Source: an uncultured Gammaproteobacteria bacterium
Lineage (GTDB): Bacteria > Pseudomonadota > Gammaproteobacteria > Pseudomonadales > Porticoccaceae
Direction of reading: 5' to 3'
DNA length: 64,000 bases
Assembly: GCA_913058345.1 (NCBI GenBank)
Contig: CAJXQR010000006.1
Coordinates: forward strand, 150,702-214,701
Position numbers and translations under genes: made by a program. Shown piece after piece: positions 29,315 to 39,328 of this stretch (the stretch's first letter is position 1; each line of letters starts with the position of its first letter). The notes under the pieces were generated by a model that worked only from the letters and a program-made list of their open reading frames with translations, was not told the origin of the DNA and made no database searches.

Positions 29315-30508
29315 TCAGAGGGCCGTAGAAAGCTTATCGCAGATGCTGGAAAGATTGACAACACCGAGTGTATTTAAGGTCAGCTTGTCGTCCTCTTCTT
29401 TTAACCATTCCCTGGGAATGAGTGAGGCGAGTCGCCGATGTAGTTGCGCAGTGGTGGGGGTCATAGTGTGTTCACAAAGCAGTTGCTGAATCAGTTGGAA
29501 ATTGACAGTCTTATTGTCAGCCAGACGAAAATGACTGTGGACCGGTAGTTTTCTGTCAGCGAGTAAGTTTACATAGTGTTCGCTGGAGGGTGTATTGTAT
29601 TGGTAACGTCCCGCGTCGAGACTGAGTGCGGCTATGCCAAAACCGAGCCAAACAGGGATACTCCTTGCCATATAACCCCAGGGTGTCGCTTCAAGTTTGC
29701 TCTGTTGGGATACAGTACCCTGAGCGTGAGAAGGGGCAAAAAAATTGTTGTTGCCACAGCCTCGCCACCTGCAATCCTGGAAGTGTTGGTTGATTCGGGC
29801 TAACTGGTTTTGACTGGCCATTCTATCTTGTAGTGACGTTGGCCCGCTTTTCTGACTCAAGACTTCTATCTGGTTACAGTGAGAGATTTCCAGTAAATTG
29901 AGAAGGCGGTCGAGAAAGTCAGGGTGAGTTTGAGCGCTAAATTTGATCACGCAACTAAGCTCGAATGATCTGTAGTCCGATAACAATTGTAGTGCTGTTT
30001 CAATTTTTGACAGGCTGCGGTCACCGCTGGCAACACTGGCATCAATATGTAATTGGATGGCAGTAAAGTTTAAACCTTTCATCAGGGCGAGATTGGTTTT
30101 CTCCAGTTCCATGGGTGTCACTGCCATGCCGCGTGTAGAGCCTTCTTGTTGATGAGTGAAGTGGCTGCTTAAACGAAAGCATAGTTCAGTGATAGCCTCG
30201 GGTGAAAATTGTTGTAGCGGGCTGCCGCGCCACCAAATGGAAGCTACTGGTTGATGCCGGTTGTAGAGTGAGCGTCGCAGTGTGACCTCTTGGCAAATTA
30301 GGTGCTCGTAGTCTTCTACGCGTTGCCGGGGGCAGTAAATATTGATGCCCATTGGCGCGATGCTACTCAGTCCGGGACTGCTCAGCTCGAGACGACTGGA
30401 TTCTTCTTCCACAGGTACTTCATGACTGATGTCATAGAGGGGGAGCAGCGAGGATTTAAAGCCGGTTGTGAGGGAGCGCTGAATGGTAGAGTGGCTAAAG
30501 TTTGTCAT
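29315..30508 (-). CDS. HemN-like protein lacking the radical-SAM cysteines
   Basis: A 397-residue protein resembling oxygen-independent coproporphyrinogen III oxidase. Similar segments are VASIWWRGSPLQQFSPEAI (HemN SQLHWGGGTPTYL) and WLGFGIAALSLDAGRYQYN (HemN LLGMGVSAISMIGDCYAQN). In HemN the first beta-strand is followed by a CxxxCxxC loop binding the [4Fe-4S] cluster. Here the strand reads GINIYCPRQRVEDYEHL, with a single cysteine and the loop missing, and the GGGTP SAM motif is WRGSP. Radical chemistry is therefore not expected; the role may be regulatory, heme-binding or vestigial. The frame is open throughout. Its operon-like position ahead of fnr and the upstream FNR box suggest an anaerobic role. 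Confidence 0.72.
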   Translation of the reverse strand: MTNFSHSTIQRSLTTGFKSSLLPLYDISHEVPVEEESSRLELSSPGLSSIAPMGINIYCPRQRVEDYEHLICQEVTLRRSLYNRHQPVASIWWRGSPLQQFSPEAITELCFRLSSHFTHQQEGSTRGMAVTPMELEKTNLALMKGLNFTAIQLHIDASVASGDRSLSKIETALQLLSDYRSFELSCVIKFSAQTHPDFLDRLLNLLEISHCNQIEVLSQKSGPTSLQDRMASQNQLARINQHFQDCRWRGCGNNNFFAPSHAQGTVSQQSKLEATPWGYMARSIPVWLGFGIAALSLDAGRYQYNTPSSEHYVNLLADRKLPVHSHFRLADNKTVNFQLIQQLLCEHTMTPTTAQLHRRLASLIPREWLKEEDDKLTLNTLGVVNLSSICDKLSTAL

Positions 30509-30587
30509 CTGGGTGTTGGATTAGCCGTGATAGGCTTCTTTACCGTAATATGAGAGCTGACTCTAGAGGGCATCGCGGGCGCAGCAT

Positions 30588-30601
30588 ATGATTTGTATCA
30601 A
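30588..30601. promoter_or_regulatory. FNR/Anr box between hemN-like and usp genes
   Basis: ATGAT-TTGT-ATCAA matches the palindrome TTGAT-N4-ATCAA at nine of ten positions. On the plus strand TTTAAT at 30624-30629 is where a -10 would lie for a class II site centred at -41.5, serving usp. On the minus strand TAGAGT at 30565-30560 is at the equivalent distance for the hemN-like gene. A separate TTGACA-N17-TGTAAG (30653-30681) could give usp basal expression. Confidence 0.75.
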
Positions 30602-30714
30602 ACAGCTTGCCCTCACTGCTATATTTAATGGCGCGAATGGGTATGCTCTGACTTGACATCTTGTTAGCGACACTCTGTAAGCCAGGTACTAGAGAGATAG
30701 AGAGGGAGTCATCG

Positions 30715-31584
30715 ATGGAAAATATATTGGCGGTAATCAATCACTGGGATGATGCTGAGGTTATTCTCGCCGAAGCTGAGAAGCTTCGCACACGCTTCCA
30801 TACGGGTCTAGAGGTACTTGTGCCAGTGCACGATCAACTCGGGGAATTAAGTAAATACCTTAATCTTCAAGATTTTAGCCAGTTGCAGGAAGAAATAGTG
30901 AGTGCCGAAAGGAATCGTCTTGAAAACCTGTGTGCGGGTAAAGGTTATCGACTGCATGTGGAGTGGACGACAAAAGTACACGCGACTATCGTCGAAAAAG
31001 CCCAGGATTATGGCGCTGGTTTAATTGTCATGATGGCGAGCCACGATCCCGTTTTGTCGGCACTTATTCATACCCCGGATGATTGGCACCTGTTCCGCGA
31101 TACGCCCTGCCCGGTGCTGGCACTGGTGAAAGACAGAAAAAGCTGTCAACAGGTGATAGCGGCGATTGATGTGCTGGATAACCAAGAGCCTCAACAACAA
31201 CTGACCGCACGGTTGCTCGACAACGCCGCTGCTATGGCAAAGGTTGAAGATGTGCCACTAGCAATCTTGAGCGTAGTGCCCGATCCCGCTTTGGTTTATG
31301 CGGGTATCCTTAATGCTCCGATGAGTGGTGATTTTCTACTCGACACAATAGCAGCGGCCAAAAAGAAAACCCAGGCGTTGGTCGAGCGTCTGGGTATTAA
31401 CCCTGAGGCTATTGATGTGGTGACGGGTCGTGTTGAAGACGTGGTAAGTCAAAGAGCTTCGCAGAATAATGCTCTGTTAGTCATTGGTAATGCCGCTAAT
31501 AAGGGATTGAAGGGTTTGTTAATCGGCAACACCGCAGAGCGTATTCTACGCAGTATGAAGACCGATATGCTGGTGGTTAATTAA
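30715..31584 (+). CDS. Tandem universal stress protein (UspE-like)
   Basis: A 289-residue cytoplasmic protein with two Usp domains (about 1-138 and 143-289). The second domain ends with the nucleotide-binding pattern LLVIGNAANKGLKGLLIGNTAERILRSMKTDMLVV. The first domain has a less conserved loop (MMASHDPVLSALIHTPDDWHLFRDTPCPVLALV). The start at ATG 30715 has GGGAG six bases upstream; the frame extends to 30661 without support. The class II FNR box upstream suggests induction at low oxygen, as known for Anr-regulated Usp proteins of Pseudomonas that support anaerobic survival. Confidence 0.88.
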   Translation: MENILAVINHWDDAEVILAEAEKLRTRFHTGLEVLVPVHDQLGELSKYLNLQDFSQLQEEIVSAERNRLENLCAGKGYRLHVEWTTKVHATIVEKAQDYGAGLIVMMASHDPVLSALIHTPDDWHLFRDTPCPVLALVKDRKSCQQVIAAIDVLDNQEPQQQLTARLLDNAAAMAKVEDVPLAILSVVPDPALVYAGILNAPMSGDFLLDTIAAAKKKTQALVERLGINPEAIDVVTGRVEDVVSQRASQNNALLVIGNAANKGLKGLLIGNTAERILRSMKTDMLVVN

Positions 31585-31603
31585 TGGGCTTCAATGTGAC
31601 TGA

Positions 31604-32227
31604 TTAGTCGTTGTAGGCCTTACCCCAGAGCAGTAGCAGGCGCTGTTTACGACCGCAATTCCAACTGTAAAATTTATAGCGTTTGGGGTTTTTCTGGTAA
31701 TAGTTCTGGTGGTAGTCTTCAGCTGGATAGAACTCACTGGCTGCAGTGATTGCTGTTTTCACTGGTGCGGGTAGTAAACCACTCGCGTCGAGCTGCTGCT
31801 TACTTTTTTCAGCCAGTTCATGTTGTCGGTCATTAGTATAAAACACCTCACTTCGGTACTGACTGCCTCGGTCGCAGAATTGTCCGCCGTCATCGACGGG
31901 ATCAATGTTAATCCAGAAGGTCTCGAGCAGTTCTTCATAAGTGATTTTTTCAGGGTTAAAAATAACTTGCAGAGCTTCTGTATGCCCCGTTGTGCCACTG
32001 GATACTTGCTTATAAGTGGGTTTGACTACTGTACCGCCGGTGTAGCCTGAAGTTGTGGAGATAACGCCGTCCAGAGCATCGAAAGGCGGCTCCATGCACC
32101 AGAAACAACCGCCAGCAAAGATGGCTTTCTCGGTATCGGGCTCAGCGTATAGTGTCGGTACTAGAGAGCAGGACAGTGTAAGAATAGCGAGAAAGCGCCG
32201 CAATGTTCGTTTAAGCTGATGGCTCAT
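31604..32227 (-). CDS. msrA: Peptide methionine sulfoxide reductase MsrA, exported
   Basis: Reduces methionine-S-sulfoxide in oxidised proteins; 207 residues. It has the catalytic motif GGCFWCMEPPF (C41 nucleophile), GYTGG, HTEALQV and the C-terminal region with DYHQNYYQKNP and a resolving-type cysteine in WNCG. An N-terminal signal peptide (about 1-28, FLAILTLSCSLVPTLYA) predicts periplasmic action, possibly as a lipid-free soluble protein. The ATG at 32227 has AAAGGAAA in front; a GTG at 32245 is less likely. It converges on the usp gene with a 19-base gap. Confidence 0.93.
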   Translation of the reverse strand: MSHQLKRTLRRFLAILTLSCSLVPTLYAEPDTEKAIFAGGCFWCMEPPFDALDGVISTTSGYTGGTVVKPTYKQVSSGTTGHTEALQVIFNPEKITYEELLETFWINIDPVDDGGQFCDRGSQYRSEVFYTNDRQHELAEKSKQQLDASGLLPAPVKTAITAASEFYPAEDYHQNYYQKNPKRYKFYSWNCGRKQRLLLLWGKAYND

Positions 32228-32588
32228 TTTCCTTTTCCCTTTCACATGGATAGATCTTGGGCTGTATGTTCGCTTTTAGTTTGATGAACGCTAGAGTAAA
32301 TCGTTCCCTATGAAAGTGTTATTGACGGGTGTTGTCGTTACGATGATCTGTTTCTTCGCGTCAATAATGCGTACATTTGCCCGACGCGCTTGCTGAGCTC
32401 TATCATCGGGCGTCATTGGCAGAGAGGGCGAGTCAGCCTTGGCCTTTTTGCCAAATGTAGGTTTCGCGAGATAAGGAACGCAATAATAGCTGTTCATCTA
32501 TAGATTCAGTATCTGGGCTAAAGTCATTGCGGTTAAGTTATTCGTTCCCAATGTTGACGGAACTGTTCGGCATTTTCACGGCATACTT
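32228..32588. other. Intergenic region between msrA and the cytochrome gene
   Basis: 361 bases on the upstream side of msrA and downstream of the minus-strand cytochrome gene. A minus-strand frame at 32291-32497 (68 codons) has a basic middle and a hydrophobic end, with no ribosome binding site and no recognised pattern. It is not called. No repeat or hairpin stands out. Confidence 0.35.
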
Positions 32589-33104
32589 CTAGTTCTGGCT
32601 CCGTTTATGACAGCCGCTTTTTTTACCATGACCAGAGGGCTGAACATCATAGATATAGCCTGCAATTTCTTGGCGTGTTGCCTCATCAATAGCTTGTGGG
32701 GGCATAAGCCCGAATTTATCAACCGCATGGTGGAGCATGGCGGCATGGGGGTCAGGGGCTATCACCCAGGCCGAGACTCTTTCAATAAATTGCGCTCTGT
32801 CGGGATAGGTTTTCAGATAGTGCTTCTTTACCATTGCCATAGGCGGAGCCAGACGTTTTGGGTGAGCGTTACCTGTACCCGTGTGAACTTGCTGTTCGCT
32901 AGCAGATTCTTTCCTGGAATGTTTGCCCTTACCGCCTTTGTGGGGCTGATGGCAGGACAGACAATGGTTTTCAAACAGGGTTTTAGCCCCGTTACCGGTT
33001 TCTGCACTCGCTGTCGTGTTACTCCCTTGTTCGCTGGCAATAAGCTGGGGGCTAAGTGATACAAACGCAAGAGTAACAACGATTTTTATTAGTTGTTTCA
33101 TCAT
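32589..33104 (-). CDS. Periplasmic c-type cytochrome (monoheme)
   Basis: A 171-residue exported electron carrier. The signal peptide (about 1-23, ending LIAS) is followed by the heme-attachment motif CLSCH near residues 48-52. A likely methionine ligand is in FGLMPPQAID near 132, followed by the terminal helix ATRQEIAGYIYDV. A lysine- and histidine-rich insertion (about 54-75) separates the heme site from the rest of the fold and is unusual. The C-terminus is basic. An FNR box at 33220-33233 with a TAGGAT -10 at class II spacing suggests it functions when oxygen is low. Its redox partners are unknown. Confidence 0.88.
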   Translation of the reverse strand: MMKQLIKIVVTLAFVSLSPQLIASEQGSNTTASAETGNGAKTLFENHCLSCHQPHKGGKGKHSRKESASEQQVHTGTGNAHPKRLAPPMAMVKKHYLKTYPDRAQFIERVSAWVIAPDPHAAMLHHAVDKFGLMPPQAIDEATRQEIAGYIYDVQPSGHGKKSGCHKRSQN

Positions 33105-33219
33105 ATCTGCCCCCGTTTTTGGGCAGCCCCCCTTCTGACTGTTACAGCCTCTATTTCTACACCCTGTGAATCAGTTTTTCTCACCGGCTCTATCCTAAAG
33201 CAGTGCTTAGCGCAGGTAA

Positions 33220-33233
33220 GTGATATTTATCAA
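33220..33233 (-). promoter_or_regulatory. FNR/Anr box upstream of the cytochrome c gene
   Basis: On the minus strand TTGAT-AAAT-ATCAC, nine of ten matches to TTGAT-N4-ATCAA. TAGGAT read from 33197 to 33192 is at the -10 position for a class II promoter with the box centred at -41.5, giving a start near 33185 and a leader of about 80 bases before the ATG at 33104. Confidence 0.7.
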
Positions 33234-33308
33234 TGACTACCTTTTATTCGTCGAGTCATCAGATGCGAGTTGACGCTTGTTTAGAGGTACCTTGGTTCTA
33301 GCCGTTAG

Positions 33309-34121
33309 CTATTTACCTTTGTAGACTGGCGGGCGTTTTTCAATAAAGGACTGTACACCCTCTGCGGCGTCTTCGGTATTGGCCAGAGTTTTCATCACCG
33401 GAATAAACTCATCAACTGCGGCTTTGGGGCTGTCGAAGTAGTAGGCCCGAGAGCTTTTCAACGTGGCCTGTACAGCCAGGGGTGCTTGCTTGGCAATTTC
33501 TTCTGCCAGTTCCAGGGCGCGATTAAACGCGTCGCCATCGTCGACAATTTCTTGAATAAAGTTGTAACGCAGGGCTTCTTCGGCATTGAACTCATAGCCT
33601 GTGAGTAAGACCTTCATCGCGTTGCCCCAGCCAGCCCGCTCGACCATGCGGAAGGTGGCGCCAGCCGCCGCCATCACGCCGCGACCCACCTCAAGCTGTG
33701 AAAAGCGCGCACTTTTCTCTGAGACCACGATCTCCGTTGCCAGCATCAGTTCAATAGCGGCGGTGTAGCAAATGCCATTCATGGCTGCGACGACCGGTTT
33801 CGTGCGGAAAGGGGGCTTGAGTGAAAAGGGGTCAATGCCATTGGTGGGTAGAATGGCTTCGCCATTTTTCATGGCATCGGCGAATTTTGGCAGATCGAGG
33901 CCTGCTGTAAAATGTTTTCCGTGGGCGAAAAGTACGCCTACCCAAAGCTCGCTATTTTTTTCTAATTCGGCGTAGGCATCAGCCAGTTCGCTAAACATCT
34001 TTGGTGTAAAGCCATTGTACTTTTCGGGGCGATCGATGCCGATTAAGAAAATATTGCCTCGCACTTCAGTACTGATTTGTCCATCGTGGTGGCGGTCATT
34101 TTGATCGATAGTGCTACTCAT
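33309..34121 (-). CDS. Enoyl-CoA hydratase/isomerase family protein with both catalytic glutamates
   Basis: A crotonase-fold enzyme of 270 residues. The oxyanion-hole segments are FTAGLDLPKF and NGICYTAAIELM. The two glutamates used for hydration in rat enoyl-CoA hydratase appear to be kept: E in AAIELML and E in FSQLEVGRG. It can therefore be a true hydratase of fatty acid or related CoA esters. It is the last gene of a three-gene minus-strand run (NUDIX, crotonase-like, this gene), 76 bases after its neighbour. The acyl group used is not evident. Confidence 0.88.
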   Translation of the reverse strand: MSSTIDQNDRHHDGQISTEVRGNIFLIGIDRPEKYNGFTPKMFSELADAYAELEKNSELWVGVLFAHGKHFTAGLDLPKFADAMKNGEAILPTNGIDPFSLKPPFRTKPVVAAMNGICYTAAIELMLATEIVVSEKSARFSQLEVGRGVMAAAGATFRMVERAGWGNAMKVLLTGYEFNAEEALRYNFIQEIVDDGDAFNRALELAEEIAKQAPLAVQATLKSSRAYYFDSPKAAVDEFIPVMKTLANTEDAAEGVQSFIEKRPPVYKGK

Positions 34122-34197
34122 AGTGCAGATCCCATGGTTTGATTGATAACAGGTGATGTTTTTAAAAGAATAAATAACGGCGTGTTGTGCCGGTACC

Positions 34198-35028
34198 TTA
34201 GGTGCCTGTAAATACCGGTTCGCGTTTTTCCATCATCGCGGCAATACCTTCTCTTGCGTCATTAGAGTCAAAGCTTGCCGATTGATGGAGAGCTTCATTG
34301 GCGAGTCGCGAATGGGGGTCCCAGTCGAGGTTGCTAATAATGGATTGCTTCATTGCCTGTACGGCGTTTGGCGCACAAGCGGCAATTTCTTCAGCTAATT
34401 CAAGAGATTTTGCCCACACTTGTTCAGCAGGAAGGGCATAATTAAAAAGACCTATCCTCTCACCTTCATGACCGCTAAAACGCCGTCCGGTGAACATTAA
34501 TTCATTGGCTTTTGTGAGACCGATAAGGCGAGGCAGAATATAGGACAGTGACATGCCCGAATGCATGCCGAGGCGAGCGAAATTGGCACCGTAGAGAGCA
34601 TTGCTGCTGGCGACACGAATATCACTGAGTAGAGCGACACCAAAACCGCCACCGATGGCATGGCCGTTGAGTGCGCCGATGACGGGCACTTTTATCTTTA
34701 GCAATTCCATGCAAGTGCTGTAAGTGTCAATCAAACCCTGCTGGCTAAAGGGTATTTTTGAATTTTCGGCACCGCCTTTAAAATCGCCCCCCGCACAAAA
34801 GCTTTTCCCGGTGCCGGTAATAATAAGACAGCGGATACCGGTGTCTTTTTTGGCAGCTGTGATAGCGTCTTTCAAGGCCTCAAGCATTTCGGGTGTCAGA
34901 CTGTTGCGATTGTCCGGACGGTTAAAAACAAGCTGTCCAATTAAGGTGTGCTGGGGCTTCTTGACATGTTTTATACCCTCAATGGTTGCGTCACTTAAAC
35001 GGGCATACCAGGCCGCTTGGTCGGTCAT
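34198..35028 (-). CDS. Crotonase-fold protein lacking the hydratase glutamates
   Basis: A 276-residue member of the enoyl-CoA hydratase/isomerase superfamily. The CoA-binding and oxyanion features are present (NRPDNRNSLTPEM, SFCAGGDFKGG, NGHAIGGGFGVALLSDIRVA). At the places of the two catalytic glutamates it has glycine (GGGFGVAL) and phenylalanine (YGANFARLG), so classical water addition is unlikely. Isomerase, hydrolase or dehalogenase-like chemistry is possible. It starts 12 bases after the NUDIX gene stop and is probably co-transcribed with it. Confidence 0.85.
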   Translation of the reverse strand: MTDQAAWYARLSDATIEGIKHVKKPQHTLIGQLVFNRPDNRNSLTPEMLEALKDAITAAKKDTGIRCLIITGTGKSFCAGGDFKGGAENSKIPFSQQGLIDTYSTCMELLKIKVPVIGALNGHAIGGGFGVALLSDIRVASSNALYGANFARLGMHSGMSLSYILPRLIGLTKANELMFTGRRFSGHEGERIGLFNYALPAEQVWAKSLELAEEIAACAPNAVQAMKQSIISNLDWDPHSRLANEALHQSASFDSNDAREGIAAMMEKREPVFTGT

Positions 35029-35040
35029 CGTTTTAGTATC

Positions 35041-35856
35041 CTAAAAATAATGTGGGGTAGCGATTTCGTGATGTTCATAACCTTCATCGCCGGGTATGAG
35101 GGGTGGAGCGCCTTCTTTTTCGGCTTTGACAGGCAGTATCCTCGGTAGATCGCGCGACAGTGCAATGGCTTCGAGCAAGCTTTGGCTTTGCTCGTGTCCT
35201 GTTAAGCCTTGAATATTCTTGATGGTGGGGAAAAATATCTGGAAGCCTTCTTCACGCTGTTTGCGTAGAGCTTCGTCGGGGTTTACCCAGCACTGCGAGA
35301 CCACTTCGTGGTTGTCAATAATAGGCTCTTGCTCAGCGGGCGCGCGGCAAATAAAGAAGCGGGTGTCGAAGCGGCGGGGCATCACAATGGGCGTTACCCA
35401 GTGACTGTAGTAGTACATCTGATCAGTGGCCAGGGTGAGTTCTTCTTTACGGCAAATTTCCAGTAAATTTATCTCGCGCTTATTCAACGCTTCACGGTAT
35501 TCGGTAAAGCGCTGTTTGATAGAGGGGGAATTAAAACTGATGATTTTTCCGCTCTTATCGTAGGCGAGTAAAATGCCCGCTTCTTCAAAAACTTCACGAA
35601 TACCGCCCATCCAGTAAGCGAGGCCATATTTTGGCACACCCAGAATGGCGCTCGCCTCTTGATCAGTGTGGCCGGAAAAAAGTGCCTCGTACTCTTTGTC
35701 GGCGTCATGCAAATCGACTTTACCGCCGGGGAAGACAAAGGCACCACTAAAAGACTCGGATTTACCGCTGCGCTCCTGCAGCAGTATTTCGAGACCGTTT
35801 TCGGAATCGCGGACTAAAATGACGGTGGAGGCGTAGTGTAGTTTAGGGTTTTCCAT
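35041..35856 (-). CDS. NUDIX hydrolase of the NUDT19-like group
   Basis: A 271-residue hydrolase. The NUDIX box is split: GGKVDLHD and, after an insertion of about 40 residues, GIREVFEEAGILL with the REVFEEAG metal-binding helix. A long insertion inside the box is characteristic of NUDT19/RP2p-like proteins, which cleave CoA and acyl-CoA to phosphopantetheine derivatives and adenosine 3',5'-bisphosphate. Its place at the head of an operon with two crotonase-fold genes agrees with a CoA-ester substrate. Substrate inferred. Confidence 0.85.
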   Translation of the reverse strand: MENPKLHYASTVILVRDSENGLEILLQERSGKSESFSGAFVFPGGKVDLHDADKEYEALFSGHTDQEASAILGVPKYGLAYWMGGIREVFEEAGILLAYDKSGKIISFNSPSIKQRFTEYREALNKREINLLEICRKEELTLATDQMYYYSHWVTPIVMPRRFDTRFFICRAPAEQEPIIDNHEVVSQCWVNPDEALRKQREEGFQIFFPTIKNIQGLTGHEQSQSLLEAIALSRDLPRILPVKAEKEGAPPLIPGDEGYEHHEIATPHYF

Positions 35857-35975
35857 TTTTTATTCCTTTAAGTGACAAGGTTTTTTGTTGTTTTTATTTG
35901 CGCAAATCGTGTGTAGTTGGAGTCCAGGCAGACTTTGCAATTATACCCTTTACATAACAGTTAGCCTCAACGCTA

Positions 35976-37205
35976 CTAAATATGCGGGATCAAACTACCA
36001 TTGCGCAACAGGGTGTCGACCAGGGCTTGATCTTGGCTGTCTAACAGATCCAACTCGGCAGCACACAGACGGCGAGAATCGGCCAGTCTTGTCGCGAAGG
36101 GCAGCGTGCAGGGATATAGCTCGCCGTCCACCGCTAGAACTGCAGGGTCACCGGCCAGAGCAGCGAATCGAGAGGCTGGATGGCAGTGCAGGGTCGTGTC
36201 CCCTTCGAGCGCTTCAAATGACGGGTGGTTCCCGTCAGTAGCATCGTCAAGATCGACGTCTAATGCAAGGTCGGGATATTTCCGGGTGGTCATAAAACGA
36301 GCGAACCACTTCGCCAGTTGTTCTTTGTCATCGAGCTGACGCAGGAGCAAATTTCTCACCTCATCGATAAAGCGTTCGTCAATGGCGCCCCTGGCCATTG
36401 CGCTGGTCAAAGGGGGATCGCGGTAGACCAGCGCGTCAGAGAGGGTGTTTTGAGACAGAAGCTCAGTGGCCAAGTCGCTGAGTAATTCCGTTGCGCTAGG
36501 GGCGCGAAAGCCGATGGAGTAGGTCATGCACGCCCCTTCTGCAACACCCCAGTGGGCGAGGCCCGGTGGTAGATACAGCATGTCGCCGGGTTCTAGCAGC
36601 CATTCTTCACTTTGCTCAAAACTGTCGACAATGCGCAGTTCTGGGCCTTTGAGCAAAGGGGTGTTGAGATCGCAATACTGTCCCAGGCGCCAACGTCGTT
36701 GTCCCTGCCCCTGTAGCAAAAATACATCGTATTGGTCGAAATGGGGCCCTACACTGCCCTGATCGGCGGCATAGCTGAGCATAATATCGTCGACTCGCCA
36801 CTGGGGAAGAAAGTCGAAATGACGGAGCAACTCGTGCACCTCGGGTACCCACTGGTCGACGGCTTGTACTAGCAGTGTCCAATGGCTGGACGGCAGGTTA
36901 TGGAAGTCTTGATCAGTGAAAGGACCACACCGTAATTCCCAGTAGGGTGCGGCTGTGTTTTCAATAATGAGTCGCGATTCAATATCTTCTTCCAGTGCCA
37001 GGCCGGCAAGCTCGTCGGCCTCAAGGGGCGATATAAACCCCGGAAAGGCCTGACGAATTAACAGCGGTTTGCGCTGCCAGTACTCGGCAAGGAAGTTGTC
37101 GAGCCCGCCGCAGTTAGCAAACCATTGCTGCGCTAAAGCCTGTTTCGACAAAGCGTCTTTCGAGAAGGCCTGCTCGGCGCTTGAGTTCCCAGATTGCTCG
37201 GACAC
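35976..37205 (-). CDS. roxA: JmjC cupin ribosomal oxygenase, YcfD/RoxA-like
   Basis: An Fe(II)/2-oxoglutarate oxygenase of 409 residues. E. coli YcfD hydroxylates an arginine of ribosomal protein L16. The iron ligands H155 and D157 (GPHFDQYD) and H218 (GLAHWG) are present, in a cupin core from about 85 to 235, followed by dimerisation and winged-helix-like parts. The N-terminus has the family segment NFLAEYWQRKPLLIRQAFP. The start is GTG at 37205, directly abutting the purB stop, so it is translated from the purB transcript. The same purB neighbourhood is seen in Pseudomonas. Confidence 0.92.
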   Translation of the reverse strand: MSEQSGNSSAEQAFSKDALSKQALAQQWFANCGGLDNFLAEYWQRKPLLIRQAFPGFISPLEADELAGLALEEDIESRLIIENTAAPYWELRCGPFTDQDFHNLPSSHWTLLVQAVDQWVPEVHELLRHFDFLPQWRVDDIMLSYAADQGSVGPHFDQYDVFLLQGQGQRRWRLGQYCDLNTPLLKGPELRIVDSFEQSEEWLLEPGDMLYLPPGLAHWGVAEGACMTYSIGFRAPSATELLSDLATELLSQNTLSDALVYRDPPLTSAMARGAIDERFIDEVRNLLLRQLDDKEQLAKWFARFMTTRKYPDLALDVDLDDATDGNHPSFEALEGDTTLHCHPASRFAALAGDPAVLAVDGELYPCTLPFATRLADSRRLCAAELDLLDSQDQALVDTLLRNGSLIPHI

Positions 37206-38606
<1,401 letters not shown>

Positions 38607-38686
38607 TTAATAACGAGCTGACGGAAGAAGGCCAGTGTCGCGATTAATGCGAAGCATTTTAACGGATTTTGCCCGTCTCTGGGGGC

Positions 38687-39328
38687 TTACCGTCTCTCTT
38701 GCTGAAAAGCTTCAAGATGTTTGAGCAGGTGGCTGCGAAACACAAAAAAATGCCAGCGCCGACCGCCCAGTTGCTGCCAGAGAATGGCTGCTCGAATGGC
38801 CGCAAACAACAGACAGCGCACCCGATTAGCGACGGAAGTCTGTTGCAGGTGGTTGGCCTGCCCGCTCACCTGTATCCGAAAGCGCTGCGTGCTAATGGTC
38901 TTTTGATAAACGTCGGCGATGTTGGCGATCACATTGTCGTGACTTAACGAGAAATGTTCCGCCTGCATTTTGGCGCGCTCGATACCCTGACCGATTTGTT
39001 GAAGCATGGCTTTATCTTTGCCGACCTTGCGCTGTAGGTGCATTACGCCAATGACATAGCGCAGGGTATCAGGGCGACGGTTTTTATACTTGTCGCGAAA
39101 CAGTTGCTGAATGGCCTCTACGCCAATCTCAAGATTATGTGCGGCATTGTGCTCGCCGTAACTGAAAACGGCTTCCGTTGACTCCGGGTTCTGTTCCAGC
39201 AAACTGTTGATTTCAACATTCAACTGGTCAACGGGAATGCTGCCGGTGCGCGCCAGGTTGTCGACCAATTGGCAAGCCTGAAAGACGCCGGCCAGGGCTA
39301 TGGCCTGGTCGCGAGTAGGGCGGCGCAT
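38687..39328 (-). CDS. hflD: HflD family (DUF489) protein
   Basis: A helical protein of 213 residues that associates with the inner membrane. In E. coli HflD influences the lysogeny decision of phage lambda by binding CII. The family is recognised by DQAIALAGVFQACQLVDNLARTG at the start and by RRPDTLRYVIGVMHLQRK in the middle. The frame continues upstream to 39373, but the ATG at 39328 overlaps the mnmA stop by one base (TGATG) and gives the family start, indicating translational coupling with mnmA. Confidence 0.93.
   Translation of the reverse strand: MRRPTRDQAIALAGVFQACQLVDNLARTGSIPVDQLNVEINSLLEQNPESTEAVFSYGEHNAAHNLEIGVEAIQQLFRDKYKNRRPDTLRYVIGVMHLQRKVGKDKAMLQQIGQGIERAKMQAEHFSLSHDNVIANIADVYQKTISTQRFRIQVSGQANHLQQTSVANRVRCLLFAAIRAAILWQQLGGRRWHFFVFRSHLLKHLEAFQQERR

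Noticed and set aside
32291..32497. 68-codon minus-strand frame between msrA and the cytochrome gene
   Set aside because: No recognisable pattern or ribosome binding site; could be chance.
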